Shown: positions 8,853-18,932 of the stretch, one piece after another | How positions within the stretch are numbered: position 1 is the first letter of the stretch | Layout: each line of letters opens with the position of its first letter | NCBI RefSeq assembly: GCF_006443095.1 | Contig: NZ_VFWZ01000003.1 | Location: 124,001 to 188,000, forward strand | DNA from: Aquimarina algicola | GTDB taxonomy: Bacteria; Bacteroidota; Bacteroidia; Flavobacteriales; Flavobacteriaceae | DNA length: 64,000 bases | Direction of reading: 5' to 3' | Position numbers and translations under genes: made by a program | Notes under the pieces: generated by a model | Database searches by the model: none | What the model saw: the letters and a program-made list of their open reading frames with translations, nothing else | Told to the model about the DNA's origin: nothing

Positions 8853-8883
8853 CAAAATATTTTTTTGTTTTTTTCAATAACAA
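8853..8883 (-). promoter_or_regulatory. Candidate promoter of the aromatic operon
   Basis: On the minus strand TTG (8883-8881) is followed after 21 bases by TATTTTG (8859-8853), a slightly imperfect version of the flavobacterial TTG-N17-23-TAnnTTTG promoter. Transcription would start about 40 bases before the leader ATG. The rest of 8884-9126, downstream of kbl, is AT-rich and shows only a weak 5-bp hairpin near 9093-9105. Confidence 0.45.
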
Positions 8884-9126
8884 AAGAACATTATCACGAA
8901 AATTTAATTTTTAACCCTATATGATTAAAGAATTTTAAACAAAAGTTAGATTACACTAAGAATATTTTAGATTTTCTGCAACTAACAAACGTTTGTGAAC
9001 TCTTTATCAATCCTTTATATGCTAAATTCATGATCAACATTCTAAGAAAATGACCCTTATTTGAATCATTTTATGTCCTAAAAACCAAAAACTATCATAG
9101 TTATTTTACCTCTTAAACAAAAGGTA

Positions 9127-10317
9127 TTACGAGATTACCTTTAATTCTTTTCCTATTTTGGTAAATGCTTTTACAGCTTTTTCAAGATGATGACGTTCAT
9201 GCGCTGCAGACAACTGTACTCTTATCCTTGCTTTTTCTTTTGGAACAACCGGATAGAAAAATCCTATTACGTAAATACCTTCTTCTAATAGTTTTGCTGC
9301 AAATTCTTGTGCTAGTTTTGCATCATAAAGCATCACAGGTACTATAGGGTGATCTCCTGCAATAATATCAAAACCTGCTGCTGTCATTTCTGATCTGAAA
9401 TATTTTGTATTTTCTTCTAATTTATCTCGAAGTGTGGTAGATGAATTTAATATATCCAACACTTTGATAGAAGCTCCTACAATAGACGGTGCAACAGTAT
9501 TAGAAAAAAGATAAGGTCTTGATCTTTGTCTCAACATTTCTACAATCTCTTTTCTGGCAGCCGTAAATCCTCCTGACGCTCCCCCTAATGCCTTACCGTA
9601 CGTACCTGTAATAATATCAATACGCCCCATAACATCTCTATATTCATGAGTACCTCGTCCCGTTTTCCCTAAAAACCCTGTAGAATGACACTCATCAATC
9701 ATCACCATTGCTCCATATTGATCCGCCAGATCACATATTTTATCTAATTGTGCTATAGTACCATCCATAGAGAATGAACCATCGGTAACAATAAGTTTAC
9801 GTCTCGAACCTTCTGCAGATTTCAGTTGTTTTTCGAGATCTACCATATTATTATGTTCATATCTAAAGCGTTTTGCCTTACATAATCGGATCCCATCGAT
9901 AATCGAAGCATGATTCAAAGCATCTGAAATGATTGCATCTTCTGGTCCCAAAATAGGTTCAAAAAGTCCTCCGTTTGCATCAAATGCAGCTGCATATAGA
10001 ATACAATCTTCCATTCCTAAAAACTCTGCGGTCTTACGTTCTAATTCTTTGTGAATATCCTGTGTTCCACAAATAAATCGCACAGAAGACAAACCATATC
10101 CATGAGAATCAATGGCTTGTTTACCAGCTTCTATAACATCAGGATGTGATGATAGTCCTAAATAATTATTAGCACAAAAATTAAGTACATCTTTTGCTTT
10201 GAGCGTATCTATCTCTGCTCCCTGTGGAGTAGTAATCACTCTCTCTGCTTTGTACAAGCCCGCAGCAGTAATTTCTTCTATTTCTTTTTGTAAATCGTCT
10301 TTTATATTTGAAAACAT
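9127..10317 (-). CDS. kbl: Glycine C-acetyltransferase (2-amino-3-ketobutyrate CoA ligase)
   Basis: This 396-residue alpha-oxoamine synthase family enzyme shows the PLP lysine in [13 protein letters not shown], the family signature [16 protein letters not shown] and the N-terminal [17 protein letters not shown] cleaves 2-amino-3-ketobutyrate with CoA into glycine and acetyl-CoA. The preceding gene, 19 bases upstream on the same strand, is a threonine dehydrogenase-like SDR, which supports Kbl over other alpha-oxoamine synthases. Together they degrade threonine to glycine. Confidence 0.95.
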   Translation of the reverse strand: MFSNIKDDLQKEIEEITAAGLYKAERVITTPQGAEIDTLKAKDVLNFCANNYLGLSSHPDVIEAGKQAIDSHGYGLSSVRFICGTQDIHKELERKTAEFLGMEDCILYAAAFDANGGLFEPILGPEDAIISDALNHASIIDGIRLCKAKRFRYEHNNMVDLEKQLKSAEGSRRKLIVTDGSFSMDGTIAQLDKICDLADQYGAMVMIDECHSTGFLGKTGRGTHEYRDVMGRIDIITGTYGKALGGASGGFTAARKEIVEMLRQRSRPYLFSNTVAPSIVGASIKVLDILNSSTTLRDKLEENTKYFRSEMTAAGFDIIAGDHPIVPVMLYDAKLAQEFAAKLLEEGIYVIGFFYPVVPKEKARIRVQLSAAHERHHLEKAVKAFTKIGKELKVIS

Positions 10318-10336
10318 AATGATTTGTGTTAGTTGT

Positions 10337-11311
10337 TTATAAAACTAAACTTTCTAAGTTTCTTGATCCTGTTTTGTATTTTTCTTTTAACTTTTGAATC
10401 ATAATAGTGGTCATAGATTCTAGGTCAAATTCTGGTTTCCAGCCCCAGTCTTTTGTAGCCATTGTATCATCGATTGATTTTGGCCATCTTGAAGCGATTT
10501 CTTGTCTAAAATCAGGATGATAAGCGATCTTAAAATCGGGATATAATTTACGAATTTCTGCTGCTATTTCTGCTGGCGAAAAACTAACTCCTGCAATATT
10601 ATAAGAAGTCCTCAAGGTAATATTTTCTTTTGGGGCATCCATCAGTTCTAAAGTAGCACGAATGGCATCATCCATAAAGATCATTGGCAGAGTTGTGTTT
10701 TTATCCAAAAAACAACTAAAATCTTCTTGCCGAACTGCTTTATGATAGATATCTACTGCATAGTCGGTAGTTCCTCCTCCCGGCAAAGATTGATATCCGA
10801 TTACACCAGGATATCGAATTGACCTTACATCCAGTCCGTACCTTAAAAAGTAATATTGTGCCCAATTCTCTCCTGCTGCTTTACTAATCCCGTAAACAGT
10901 AGCAGGATCTAAATAAGCATCATTAGGCGTATGATCCAATATAGCACCTTCTCCAAAAACTGCTATCGAACTTGGAAAAAAGACTTTATCTATATTTTTT
11001 TGCCTTGAAACTTCCAAAACATTAAACAATGTTTTCATATTAATGTCCCAAGTCTGCAAAGGCATTTCTTCTCCCCTAGCCGACAATATTGCGGCCAAAT
11101 GATATATCTGAGTCACATGATATGTATCAACAACCTCATGTATTCCATTGATATCTGTAGCATCAATAATTTCAAAAATACCTTTGTATCCTTCTCTATG
11201 CTTTAAATCAGAAGCTATGACATTATTCTCTCCAAACTTCTGCTTCAATGACTCTGTTAATACCGAACCCAACTGACCATTAGCTCCGATTACTAAAACT
11301 ACTGTTTTCAT
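10337..11311 (-). CDS. L-threonine 3-dehydrogenase, SDR type
   Basis: The 324-residue protein has an extended SDR fold: NAD-binding [10 protein letters not shown] at the N-terminus and the active-site pair Tyr/Lys in [12 protein letters not shown]. Bacteroidota use this short-chain enzyme rather than the zinc-dependent Tdh. It oxidises threonine to 2-amino-3-ketobutyrate, which Kbl, encoded next, then cleaves. The gene is divergent from an Lrp/AsnC regulator, a plausible controller. Confidence 0.9.
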   Translation of the reverse strand: MKTVVLVIGANGQLGSVLTESLKQKFGENNVIASDLKHREGYKGIFEIIDATDINGIHEVVDTYHVTQIYHLAAILSARGEEMPLQTWDINMKTLFNVLEVSRQKNIDKVFFPSSIAVFGEGAILDHTPNDAYLDPATVYGISKAAGENWAQYYFLRYGLDVRSIRYPGVIGYQSLPGGGTTDYAVDIYHKAVRQEDFSCFLDKNTTLPMIFMDDAIRATLELMDAPKENITLRTSYNIAGVSFSPAEIAAEIRKLYPDFKIAYHPDFRQEIASRWPKSIDDTMATKDWGWKPEFDLESMTTIMIQKLKEKYKTGSRNLESLVL

Positions 11312-11462
11312 ACCTCTTTTTCTTTTAAAGCCTTACAGCATGATTTACTGACAAATTTACAAAAAATAGCACTTAAAGCTATTGAACAATTACAATTAAG
11401 TAATTATCACTTCAAAATACCATTTTAAAAGTATTTTTTATTTTATACAATATAATAAACAT

Positions 11463-11470
11463 TATATTTG
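11463..11470 (+). promoter_or_regulatory. Candidate -7 element for the Lrp/AsnC gene
   Basis: TATATTTG matches the flavobacterial TAnnTTTG element and lies 24 bases before the ATG at 11494. No clear TTG -33 element is visible at the usual distance, so this is tentative. Confidence 0.4.
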
Positions 11471-11493
11471 AAGTAATTTTTTTCGGAAATGAT

Positions 11494-11955
11494 ATGGAAC
11501 AACTAGACGATATAGACATTACGATTTTAAGAATGCTTCAAGAGGATTCTAAAAAAACAGCTAAAGAAATTGCAAAGACGCTTCATCTTACCCCATCACC
11601 AGTGTATGAAAGGATTCGGCGATTAGAAAAACAAGGGGTGATCAAAAAATATGTTGCTATATTGGATAAAAAACTCATAGATCGATCGATTACCACAATT
11701 TGTCAGGTGTCGATGCGATATCACAATGAAGCCTTTATTGAAAAATTTGAAGAGCAAATCCAAAATCTAAAAGAAGTACAGGAGTGCTATCACATGGCGG
11801 GACAAGTTGATTTTATTTTAAAAATTCATACTAAAAGCCTTGAAGAATATCATGATTTTGTAAAAACAAAATTATCCAAAATTGAAAATATAGGAGTGCT
11901 CAACAGTACTTTTGTGCTCAAAGAAATTAAACACACATCTGAGTTTTATATTTGA
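11494..11955 (+). CDS. Lrp/AsnC family transcriptional regulator
   Basis: The 153-residue protein has an N-terminal AsnC-type helix-turn-helix (DDIDITILRMLQEDSKKTAKEIAKTL, then a recognition helix with PSPVYERIRRLEKQGVI) and a C-terminal RAM ligand-binding domain (ECYHMAGQVDFILKIH). Such regulators sense amino acids. Divergence from the tdh-kbl pair (182-base intergenic region) suggests it controls threonine catabolism and its own promoter, which is inference. It converges with the GH1 gene with only 23 bases between stops. Confidence 0.93.
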   Translation: MEQLDDIDITILRMLQEDSKKTAKEIAKTLHLTPSPVYERIRRLEKQGVIKKYVAILDKKLIDRSITTICQVSMRYHNEAFIEKFEEQIQNLKEVQECYHMAGQVDFILKIHTKSLEEYHDFVKTKLSKIENIGVLNSTFVLKEIKHTSEFYI

Positions 11956-11978
11956 TCGTCTCTCTTTCTTGATTTCAA

Positions 11979-13310
11979 TTAACGTTCGGCAATTATAGCT
12001 GCTTTTATAGTAGAAAGATATTTTTGTAACCATATAGCAGATGGTTTCATTGTTCGCTTTAATGTCTTGCGATCTAGTGCTATGATTCCAAATTTAGGAA
12101 GATATCCTTCGGCCCATTCAAAATTATCAACTAATGTCCAAAGTAATACCCCTTTAAGATTGACACCCTTGTGAATAATAGCTTTCATTTCTTCGATCAC
12201 TTTTTGATAATACTCGATTCTATGTTGTTCATCTTCATCTTTAGCAAGTGCCATTCCACATTCTGAAAGCCATAGTGGTTTTTGCGAATCATATTTGGCA
12301 AATCTCTCTAAGAAATCTGATATCCCTTTGGGATACGTTTCCCAACCCATTATAGATGTCGCTACTCCTCTCTTTTTGGGTTTAACACGCATAGCACCCA
12401 AATAAGGCACATACCAAGCTGACCTAACAACTTCTCTTGCATAGGTCTGAATACCCCAAAAATCAAAATCTGTTCGTAGTGCTTCAAGATCTCCTATTTT
12501 GTAATATTTTGCCATTCGCTTCAATATAGGAAGATCATCGTCAGGATATCCCAAACCGAGATGTGGTTCGATAAAAAGACGATTCATCAATGTATCTAGA
12601 CGTTTGGCAGCTTTTTGATCCCTAATCGTATCTTGATAAGGATCTATTTTTGTGCAGCTTATAGCCGTACCTACTTTTAACCCTTGTTTTTCTTTTAGAA
12701 TTTTAAATCCTTTTGCCTGTGACAATAATAAATGATGAGTACTCGCTAGAAAATTTCGTATCCCTCTTTTACCCGGGGCATGAACACCAAGAAAATATCC
12801 TCCTCCCATGCATACGATACCTTCGTTGATCAAAATCCAGTATTTGACTCGATCTGCAAAATTATCTCTTAATATAGTTACATATTCTACATACCAATCA
12901 ATGATTTTTCTATTCGTCCATCCGCCCTGATCTTGAAGTATTTGTGGCAAATCCCAATGATACGTTGTAATCCAAGGTTCGACACCAACCTCTAGACAAT
13001 ACTCTATGACTTTATTATAAAAATCAATTCCTTTTTGGTTTACTTTACCAGTGCCTTCTGGAAGTATCCTTGACCAGGAAATAGAAAAACGAAATATTTT
13101 GAGACCAATAGCAACCGTAAAATCGATATCTTCTTTATATCTATGATAGAAATCTGTTGCTACTTTTGCATTTGAGCCATCTTTAATCCGAAACTTTTTT
13201 TGAGTAAATGTATCCCATATAGAAGGTCCCCTTCCATCTTTGTCATACGCTCCTTCTGTTTGGGCAGCTGCTATAGTAACTCCCCAAATAAGATCATCAA
13301 GTTTTTTCAT
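11979..13310 (-). CDS. Family 1 glycoside hydrolase (beta-glucosidase-like)
   Basis: This 443-residue protein is a full-length GH1 TIM barrel: N-terminal WGVTIAAAQTEGAYDKDGRG, RFSISWSRILPEG, and the two catalytic glutamates Glu163 (acid/base, in LINEGIV instead of the usual TLNEP) and Glu350 (nucleophile, in LSECGMAL instead of TENG). Both carboxylates are kept but flanking residues diverge. The C-terminal DNFEWAEGY matches the aglycone-site DNFEW motif. There is no signal peptide, so it acts in the cytosol on imported beta-glycosides. The exact sugar cannot be read from sequence. Confidence 0.9.
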   Translation of the reverse strand: MKKLDDLIWGVTIAAAQTEGAYDKDGRGPSIWDTFTQKKFRIKDGSNAKVATDFYHRYKEDIDFTVAIGLKIFRFSISWSRILPEGTGKVNQKGIDFYNKVIEYCLEVGVEPWITTYHWDLPQILQDQGGWTNRKIIDWYVEYVTILRDNFADRVKYWILINEGIVCMGGGYFLGVHAPGKRGIRNFLASTHHLLLSQAKGFKILKEKQGLKVGTAISCTKIDPYQDTIRDQKAAKRLDTLMNRLFIEPHLGLGYPDDDLPILKRMAKYYKIGDLEALRTDFDFWGIQTYAREVVRSAWYVPYLGAMRVKPKKRGVATSIMGWETYPKGISDFLERFAKYDSQKPLWLSECGMALAKDEDEQHRIEYYQKVIEEMKAIIHKGVNLKGVLLWTLVDNFEWAEGYLPKFGIIALDRKTLKRTMKPSAIWLQKYLSTIKAAIIAER

Positions 13311-13556
13311 GTATAAGCTTATTAAATCCTAGAAGTTGGATTTTAATGCTTAAAAAAGTTTCTCTTTAAAAAAGGATATAGAAGATAAAAACTTAACCTT
13401 TGTACAAAACAGATTATTCTATACACAATCTGTTTTCCTATATATTTTAAATATCTAAATAACATATTGATTATCTTATAATTATAAATATACTCATCTT
13501 CTATCATTACTATCTTATCTTAATGTTATGATAATATTACTATTGATTTTATCTGA

Positions 13557-13583
13557 TTGATATACACTAATTATGTACTTTTG
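13557..13583 (+). promoter_or_regulatory. Candidate promoter of gldA
   Basis: TTG (13557-13559), a 16-base spacer and TACTTTTG (13576-13583) match the flavobacterial promoter pattern, with the -7 element 31 bases before the gldA ATG. The remainder of the 303-base gap from 13311 is AT-rich with nothing else recognisable. Confidence 0.55.
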
Positions 13584-13613
13584 AGTGTTAAATAGACTAA
13601 TATCTTTTCATTT

Positions 13614-14507
13614 ATGTCAATTTCGGTTTCAAATATTTCTAAACTTTATAATGAACAAAAGGCATTAGACAATATATCTTTTGACATCAAGCAAGGAGAA
13701 ATCGTAGGTTTTTTAGGCCCGAATGGAGCAGGGAAATCTACAATGATGAAAATTCTTACTACTTATCTAAATCCAACCGAGGGTGCAGCGACGGTAAATA
13801 GTTTTGACATCAATACACAATCTACAGATGTTAGAAAAAGTGTTGGTTATCTTCCTGAACATAATCCATTATATCTAGAAATGTACATTCGTGAATATCT
13901 TGATTTTAATGCAAAAGTGTATGGATGTCATACATCTCGAATCGAAGAAGTAATTCAATTAACCGGATTGTTGCCGGAAGCTAATAAGAAAATTGGCCAA
14001 TTATCAAAAGGATATCGCCAAAGAGTTGGACTTGCATGCGCATTACTTCATGACCCTCAGGTATTAATCCTAGATGAGCCCACAACAGGACTTGACCCTA
14101 ATCAACTTGTTGAAATCAGAGAACTAATTACTTCTATTGGCAAACAAAAGACTGTATTCTTATCGACTCATATTATGCAAGAGGTAGAAGCCATGTGTGA
14201 TAGAGTTCTTATCATTAATAAAGGAAAGATTGTTGCTGACAAATATCTAAATGATATGATAGACGAAAAAGAGCAAATTATAGAAGTTGAGTTTGATTAT
14301 CGTGTAGAAGAAGCTTTTTTGTTACAATTACCTAATGTAGAAACTGTAAAAAACACAGGTGGTTTTTTATATCAAATCACTTTTAATACTACAGTTGATA
14401 TGAGATCAGCAGTTTTTGACTTTGCTCATGACAACCAATTAAAAATATTACAACTATCAAAGAAAAACAAAAACCTTGAGAGTCTTTTTAGAGAATTGAC
14501 CAGTTGA
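13614..14507 (+). CDS. gldA: Gliding-motility ABC transporter ATP-binding protein GldA
   Basis: The 297-residue ABC ATPase has Walker A GPNGAGKST, signature LSKGYRQRVGLA, Walker B VLILDEPTTGLD and the H-loop STHIMQEVEAMC. The N-terminus and length match GldA of Flavobacterium gliding motility. GldA partners with the membrane proteins GldF and GldG, which are not in this window. It is a single-gene unit preceded by its own promoter. Confidence 0.9.
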   Translation: MSISVSNISKLYNEQKALDNISFDIKQGEIVGFLGPNGAGKSTMMKILTTYLNPTEGAATVNSFDINTQSTDVRKSVGYLPEHNPLYLEMYIREYLDFNAKVYGCHTSRIEEVIQLTGLLPEANKKIGQLSKGYRQRVGLACALLHDPQVLILDEPTTGLDPNQLVEIRELITSIGKQKTVFLSTHIMQEVEAMCDRVLIINKGKIVADKYLNDMIDEKEQIIEVEFDYRVEEAFLLQLPNVETVKNTGGFLYQITFNTTVDMRSAVFDFAHDNQLKILQLSKKNKNLESLFRELTS

Positions 14508-14640
14508 CTCATTTAAAAGTTATATTCATCAATCATATATTTAACTCCACCTTAAAGACTATACTCTTACAAATAGTATTCTTTTTATCATTTCAAAAAT
14601 TTATTTCTCCACTCATTTTTTTCCTTATTATTTTTTTTTC

Positions 14641-14674
14641 AAAAATTAGGGTGTTTTGATATATGTGTGTTTTT
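14641..14674 (+). promoter_or_regulatory. Conserved AGGGTGTTTTG upstream motif, copy A
   Basis: The stretch AAAAATTAGGGTGTTTTG followed by ATATATGTGTGTTTTT lies 27-60 bases before the beta-barrel gene start. Its 11-base core recurs upstream of the metalloprotease gene and a close variant with the same second half lies near 20225. It may be a regulator site; no binding protein is known from the window. Confidence 0.4.
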
Positions 14675-14700
14675 AGAATAAGTAATAACAATTCTAAAAA

Positions 14701-15279
14701 ATGAAAAAAATAGTATTAAGTTTAATATTATTAGCTTGTACTTGTACATTAATTGCACAAGAAACTAATGAAGAAAAAATCAATGAAAAAGGAAATACAT
14801 TTAAAAATAGTTTAAAAGTACATCCTCTAAATATTTTTGTAAATGAACTAGTATTGGAGTATGAAAGAGTAATTAGAAAAAAATCATCTTTGATCTTTAC
14901 TTTGGGCCTTGGATATGAAGATGGAGACTTTATCCCTTCTGGTACTTTTGAAGAATACTTAATATTTTCACAAGTCGATTATCGCTATTATTTCTCAAAA
15001 TCAAAGATTGCACCCAAAGGATTCTTTGTGAGTGGTGGGGCTTTTGGGTTTTATGAACATATACGGTATAAGGGTTTATTTAGGACAGTACAACCTAACA
15101 TCAATCAAGATTTCTTCACTGCAGGTATTTCGGGGGATATCGGATACCAATGGGTTTTCAAAAAAGGAATTACAATTGGTATTTCAGGGGGAGCAGATCT
15201 ACAAATTCCTCTTAACTATGATAACTCTTCTACAAAAGTTAGACCAGATCTAAACGTTGCAATAGGATATTCTTGGTAA
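14701..15279 (+). CDS. Outer-membrane beta-barrel protein, unknown role
   Basis: The 192-residue product has a signal peptide (MKKIVLSLILLACTCTLIAQ) and then alternating amphipathic strands (NIFVNELVLEYERVIRKKSSLIFTLGLGYE, YRYYFS, GFFVSGGAFGFYE) ending in an aromatic-rich strand, LNVAIGYSW. This is the profile of a small OmpW/DUF3575-like outer membrane barrel, although no exact family is assigned. It stands alone between gldA and the TonB receptor. Confidence 0.72.
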   Translation: MKKIVLSLILLACTCTLIAQETNEEKINEKGNTFKNSLKVHPLNIFVNELVLEYERVIRKKSSLIFTLGLGYEDGDFIPSGTFEEYLIFSQVDYRYYFSKSKIAPKGFFVSGGAFGFYEHIRYKGLFRTVQPNINQDFFTAGISGDIGYQWVFKKGITIGISGGADLQIPLNYDNSSTKVRPDLNVAIGYSW

Positions 15280-15288
15280 GAATTTAAA

Positions 15289-15327
15289 TAAGTCTCACAT
15301 TATACACCTTCTATTATATGAGACTTA
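15289..15327. terminator. Possible terminator hairpin after the beta-barrel gene
   Basis: TAAGTCTCA (15289-15297) and TGAGACTTA (15319-15327) form a 9-bp stem that can extend inward through TATA/TATA. There is no good T-run, so termination is uncertain. The following 190 bases before the TonB receptor gene are AT-rich with no other clear signal. Confidence 0.35.
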
Positions 15328-15517
15328 ATCAAACAGCAAAAATTTGTATAGAAAGAAATATCACCATTATCTTTTACTCAAAAACCATCTAAATATCTCT
15401 ATAGCAAATATTAATCTTTCAAAAATTACAATAAAGAAAGCATTACAAACACGTTTTGAACCTATAAATATTAATAATACCTTTATCCACCATATAACTA
15501 TAGAATTTTCATATTGA

Positions 15518-18151
15518 GTGACCTACTTTAAGGTATTTATAGCATTTATATTATTGTCTTCATTAGGACATGCACAAGAAATTGAGATTTTAAAGCCTAA
15601 AGATGCAATTTCAATCTCCAGTCTTTTTGAAAAATTTCAAACCAATCACAAATTTAATTTTTCATTCGATGCAGATGCTATCAAAGATATGCAGCTTAAG
15701 ATAGATCGAAACACACTATCAATTGATCAACTAAAACAAAAAATTAGACAACAAACAAAGTATCTTCTTAAAGCAGTCAATAGTACTAGTTATATTTTGG
15801 TGCAAAATGATACGATAACTGAAGTATGTGGAGTTGTTGTAGATGCCATAACTTCTTTTGAACTTACTCAAGCCGATATAAGTAACAATAAAGCAATTAT
15901 TGATATTACGGATAAAAATGGTTTTTTTAATATAAAACTAACGTCTTTAGACACCATTTCTATATCATATTTGGGTTATAATACAAAAGTGTTAAACACC
16001 AAAGAATTCTCTTCTACTTGTGATACAATCTTTTTGCAACCAAAAATCGAAAATTTAAATCAAATTATCATACGAGAATATCTTACTACTGGTATCCAAA
16101 AAAATGAAGATGCTTCTGTAAAAATCTCTACCAAAAAATTAAAAATTCTACCAGGATTAGTCGAACCTGATGTTTTTCAAAGCCTTCAACTATTACCAGG
16201 TATCAATAGTCCAAATGAAGATCCGGCAGGTTTACATATCCGAGGAGGAACCCCAGATCAAAACTTAGTCTTATGGGATGGTATTAAAGTATATCATACA
16301 GGACACCTTTTTAATCAAGTCTCATCCTTCAATCCTTATATTGTTGAAAGTGTTAATGTCTATCGAGGCGGAACTAGTGTTCGCTATGGTGATCGCTTAT
16401 CAGGAGTTATCGAAATCGAATCAGACAATGATCTTACCGAAGAACTAAAAATAGGAGGTGGTCTCAATCTTACTCACGGAGATCTTTTTATAAAAATGCC
16501 TCTTTCTGAAAAAGCAGGAATTATGTTAGCCGGACGTAGATCATCAACTGATATCTATCAAAATATCACATCAATTAATTTGTTAGAGAAAGTATTTCAA
16601 AATACCAGAGTAAATGTTAATGGTGATAACCCAGATCAAATAGATAGAATGCTAGAAGATGATTTATCATATTCTGATAGTAATTTTAAATTTATCTGGC
16701 TACCCAATGACAAAAACACCTTCAAAATTAGTTCTTTGTTTGCAGAAAATAGATTAAATACTACTAGAAATGTAGAAAGCTTATCAGAAGGTAAAATAGA
16801 AATCAATGATATTTTTAAGCTTAGAAATTTTGGTTCTAGTATTAACTGGACATCTAACTTCAAAAATGGTATTATTCAAAAAACCAGTTTTTATGCTTCG
16901 ATATTTGATCAAAGATATAGGCTTGGAGCAAATTTTATTGATAGTGACATGTTTATTCAGAACGACATAGAAAACCTAATACTACGAGATATTGGAGGTG
17001 AATATTCTTTGAGCATACCTATCAAAAAAAATCAAAAACTGGGGATTGGTTACCAGTATGCATATAATGAAACAAAATATGAAACTATAGAAATTGAAAA
17101 TTTTATAGATGAAGAAGATATTTCAGAAGGTAATATTAATAATCCAAATAATAGTCATACCGTTTATTTAGAATATATACGCAAAACATCAAAATCTTAT
17201 CTAAACATTGGTTTACGAAATTCACTTTTGAGCGCTACAAATAAATTTTTAATAGAGCCAAGAATGTTTTCTTCTTTCGAAGTCGTCAAGGATTTTAGAA
17301 TCACAGCTTCTGCTGAGCTAAAAAATCAACAACTGAATCGTTACTTTGGATCTAGAAGCACCTTAGCAAACACAGGTTTTTTACCTGTAGCCGATAATAT
17401 TTGGTTGACCTCGGGGATTGTGGGTGACAATGATCTTAATCTTCCTATTTTCAGGAGTTCTCAATTTACACTTGGTGGACTTTACACCTACAAAGGCTGG
17501 AATATTGATGTTGAAACTTACTACAAAAGATTAGGAAACATTTCATCTATCAATGATATTATATTAAACGTAGCATCTCAAAGTAACTCTGATGATTTCC
17601 CCATTTTTTCTGGAAAAGAAAATAGAATAGGTGTGGATATTTTAATAAAAAAACGAATTAAAAATTATCGATTCTGGCTAGGGTACTCTTTAAGCAATAC
17701 CCGGGTCAAGTTTCCTGATATTCAAAATTCTTTTTATCCAGGAAATTTTGATCAGCGCCATGTGTTTAACATCTCTCAAACTTTAAAAGTCAATGATTTT
17801 GAATTTTCTTTGGGCTGGAACTATAGTTCCGGGAAGCCATTTACAAAAATTGTGAAAGATATAAACGCTCCTGAATTTGGAGTTAGAATAGGAGATGAGA
17901 CAATCAATCAAAACAGATTTAAAGATTATCATCGACTAGATGCTTCTGTATTATATCGATTTAACCCTTTGAAAGGAAATCAATGGAAAGGAATCTTAGG
18001 AGTATCATTAAGAAATATTTATAATCGAAGAAATATAATTAACGAAGCTTTTATTGGTAGAGAAGATATCAATTTTAATCAATTTATTGAGAGCCAACCA
18101 GGCGAATCTTTACGATTTACACCCGATTTTTTAATTCGTTTTGAATTTTAA
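15518..18151 (+). CDS. TonB-dependent receptor with STN and CarboxypepD-like domains
   Basis: The 877-residue protein has a signal peptide (ending SLGHAQ), an STN-like domain (about residues 28-97), a carboxypeptidase-regulatory-like fold (about 103-175), a plug (about 205-310, with GINSPNEDPAGLHIRGGTPDQNLVLWDG) and a 22-strand barrel ending LIRFEF with terminal Phe. The start is a GTG immediately after an in-frame TGA, so no upstream extension is possible. STN domains usually touch a FecR-type anti-sigma factor, yet no fecI/fecR pair lies next to it. The substrate is unknown. Confidence 0.9.
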   Translation: MTYFKVFIAFILLSSLGHAQEIEILKPKDAISISSLFEKFQTNHKFNFSFDADAIKDMQLKIDRNTLSIDQLKQKIRQQTKYLLKAVNSTSYILVQNDTITEVCGVVVDAITSFELTQADISNNKAIIDITDKNGFFNIKLTSLDTISISYLGYNTKVLNTKEFSSTCDTIFLQPKIENLNQIIIREYLTTGIQKNEDASVKISTKKLKILPGLVEPDVFQSLQLLPGINSPNEDPAGLHIRGGTPDQNLVLWDGIKVYHTGHLFNQVSSFNPYIVESVNVYRGGTSVRYGDRLSGVIEIESDNDLTEELKIGGGLNLTHGDLFIKMPLSEKAGIMLAGRRSSTDIYQNITSINLLEKVFQNTRVNVNGDNPDQIDRMLEDDLSYSDSNFKFIWLPNDKNTFKISSLFAENRLNTTRNVESLSEGKIEINDIFKLRNFGSSINWTSNFKNGIIQKTSFYASIFDQRYRLGANFIDSDMFIQNDIENLILRDIGGEYSLSIPIKKNQKLGIGYQYAYNETKYETIEIENFIDEEDISEGNINNPNNSHTVYLEYIRKTSKSYLNIGLRNSLLSATNKFLIEPRMFSSFEVVKDFRITASAELKNQQLNRYFGSRSTLANTGFLPVADNIWLTSGIVGDNDLNLPIFRSSQFTLGGLYTYKGWNIDVETYYKRLGNISSINDIILNVASQSNSDDFPIFSGKENRIGVDILIKKRIKNYRFWLGYSLSNTRVKFPDIQNSFYPGNFDQRHVFNISQTLKVNDFEFSLGWNYSSGKPFTKIVKDINAPEFGVRIGDETINQNRFKDYHRLDASVLYRFNPLKGNQWKGILGVSLRNIYNRRNIINEAFIGREDINFNQFIESQPGESLRFTPDFLIRFEF

Positions 18152-18162
18152 TATGCATACAC

Positions 18163-18909
18163 TTAAGGCAATATTAGTTGTCCAGTAAAAAACGTTTCTA
18201 CTTCTACAATACCAGGCCTGTTTACTGCAATGACATCGCCTGTACTTCTTAGCTTTCCTCTTATAGATTCTTGTGGATTTACGATTATTTTATTGGTTCC
18301 TCTATGAGAAATGTCCACATTTTGAGCTACAAGCTCCGCTCCTTCAAATCTTCCTGTACCGGATGCAAAAGCAACGTTTAGGTTTTCTGTTTTTCCTTTT
18401 AGAAAAAAAGAAGCGATATTATTCCCTACAACAAATACACGTGCATTATCTATTTGAAGCGTAAATGTCCCTGTTGTATTTCCTTCGTCTTCATTAAAAT
18501 CTTCTGACAAAAGGGTTAGCGAGGGATATGTCAATACGCCATCTGAGATGATATCAAACTGTGTAGCGCTTCTAATCTCAGTAATGTTTGGTGCAGTCAC
18601 AAAAATTCGTGTTTGATTGGGAGATCTAAAAAAAGTACAATCATTTGTGTTTTCTAAAATAAGCCTACCTTCTATCACTGTTGCCGATACTTCTTCTAAC
18701 AGGTTATCACCGGTTTCGATAACTACAGAAAAATTCGCTGCCTCTTTGATAACCATCTCTATATTTGGTCTCACCAGAATTCTCGAAAACTCAGAAACCT
18801 CAACTTCTTTTGTTACAATATTACCTGTGCGTTGAAAACAATCAGGTGCATTTTCAGTATCACATCCGAAAATTAATATTGATAGTAATATAAAAATAAA
18901 TTGTCTCAA
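18163..18909 (-). CDS. GIN (DUF2807) domain lipoprotein
   Basis: The 248-residue protein has a lipoprotein signal (ILIFGCDTENAPDC, Cys16) and a repetitive beta-helix-like body typical of head-GIN/DUF2807 proteins (FSRILVRPNIEMVI at the start, repeated V-x-x-x-G/N turns). Such proteins are extracytoplasmic and of unknown function, often near envelope transport genes. It converges with the TonB receptor gene (11-base gap) and follows the PagL-like gene by 23 bases on the same strand, so it is probably co-transcribed with it. Confidence 0.85.
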   Translation of the reverse strand: MRQFIFILLSILIFGCDTENAPDCFQRTGNIVTKEVEVSEFSRILVRPNIEMVIKEAANFSVVIETGDNLLEEVSATVIEGRLILENTNDCTFFRSPNQTRIFVTAPNITEIRSATQFDIISDGVLTYPSLTLLSEDFNEDEGNTTGTFTLQIDNARVFVVGNNIASFFLKGKTENLNVAFASGTGRFEGAELVAQNVDISHRGTNKIIVNPQESIRGKLRSTGDVIAVNRPGIVEVETFFTGQLILP

Positions 18910-18932
18910 TCTAATATGCTTAAATCATTACA

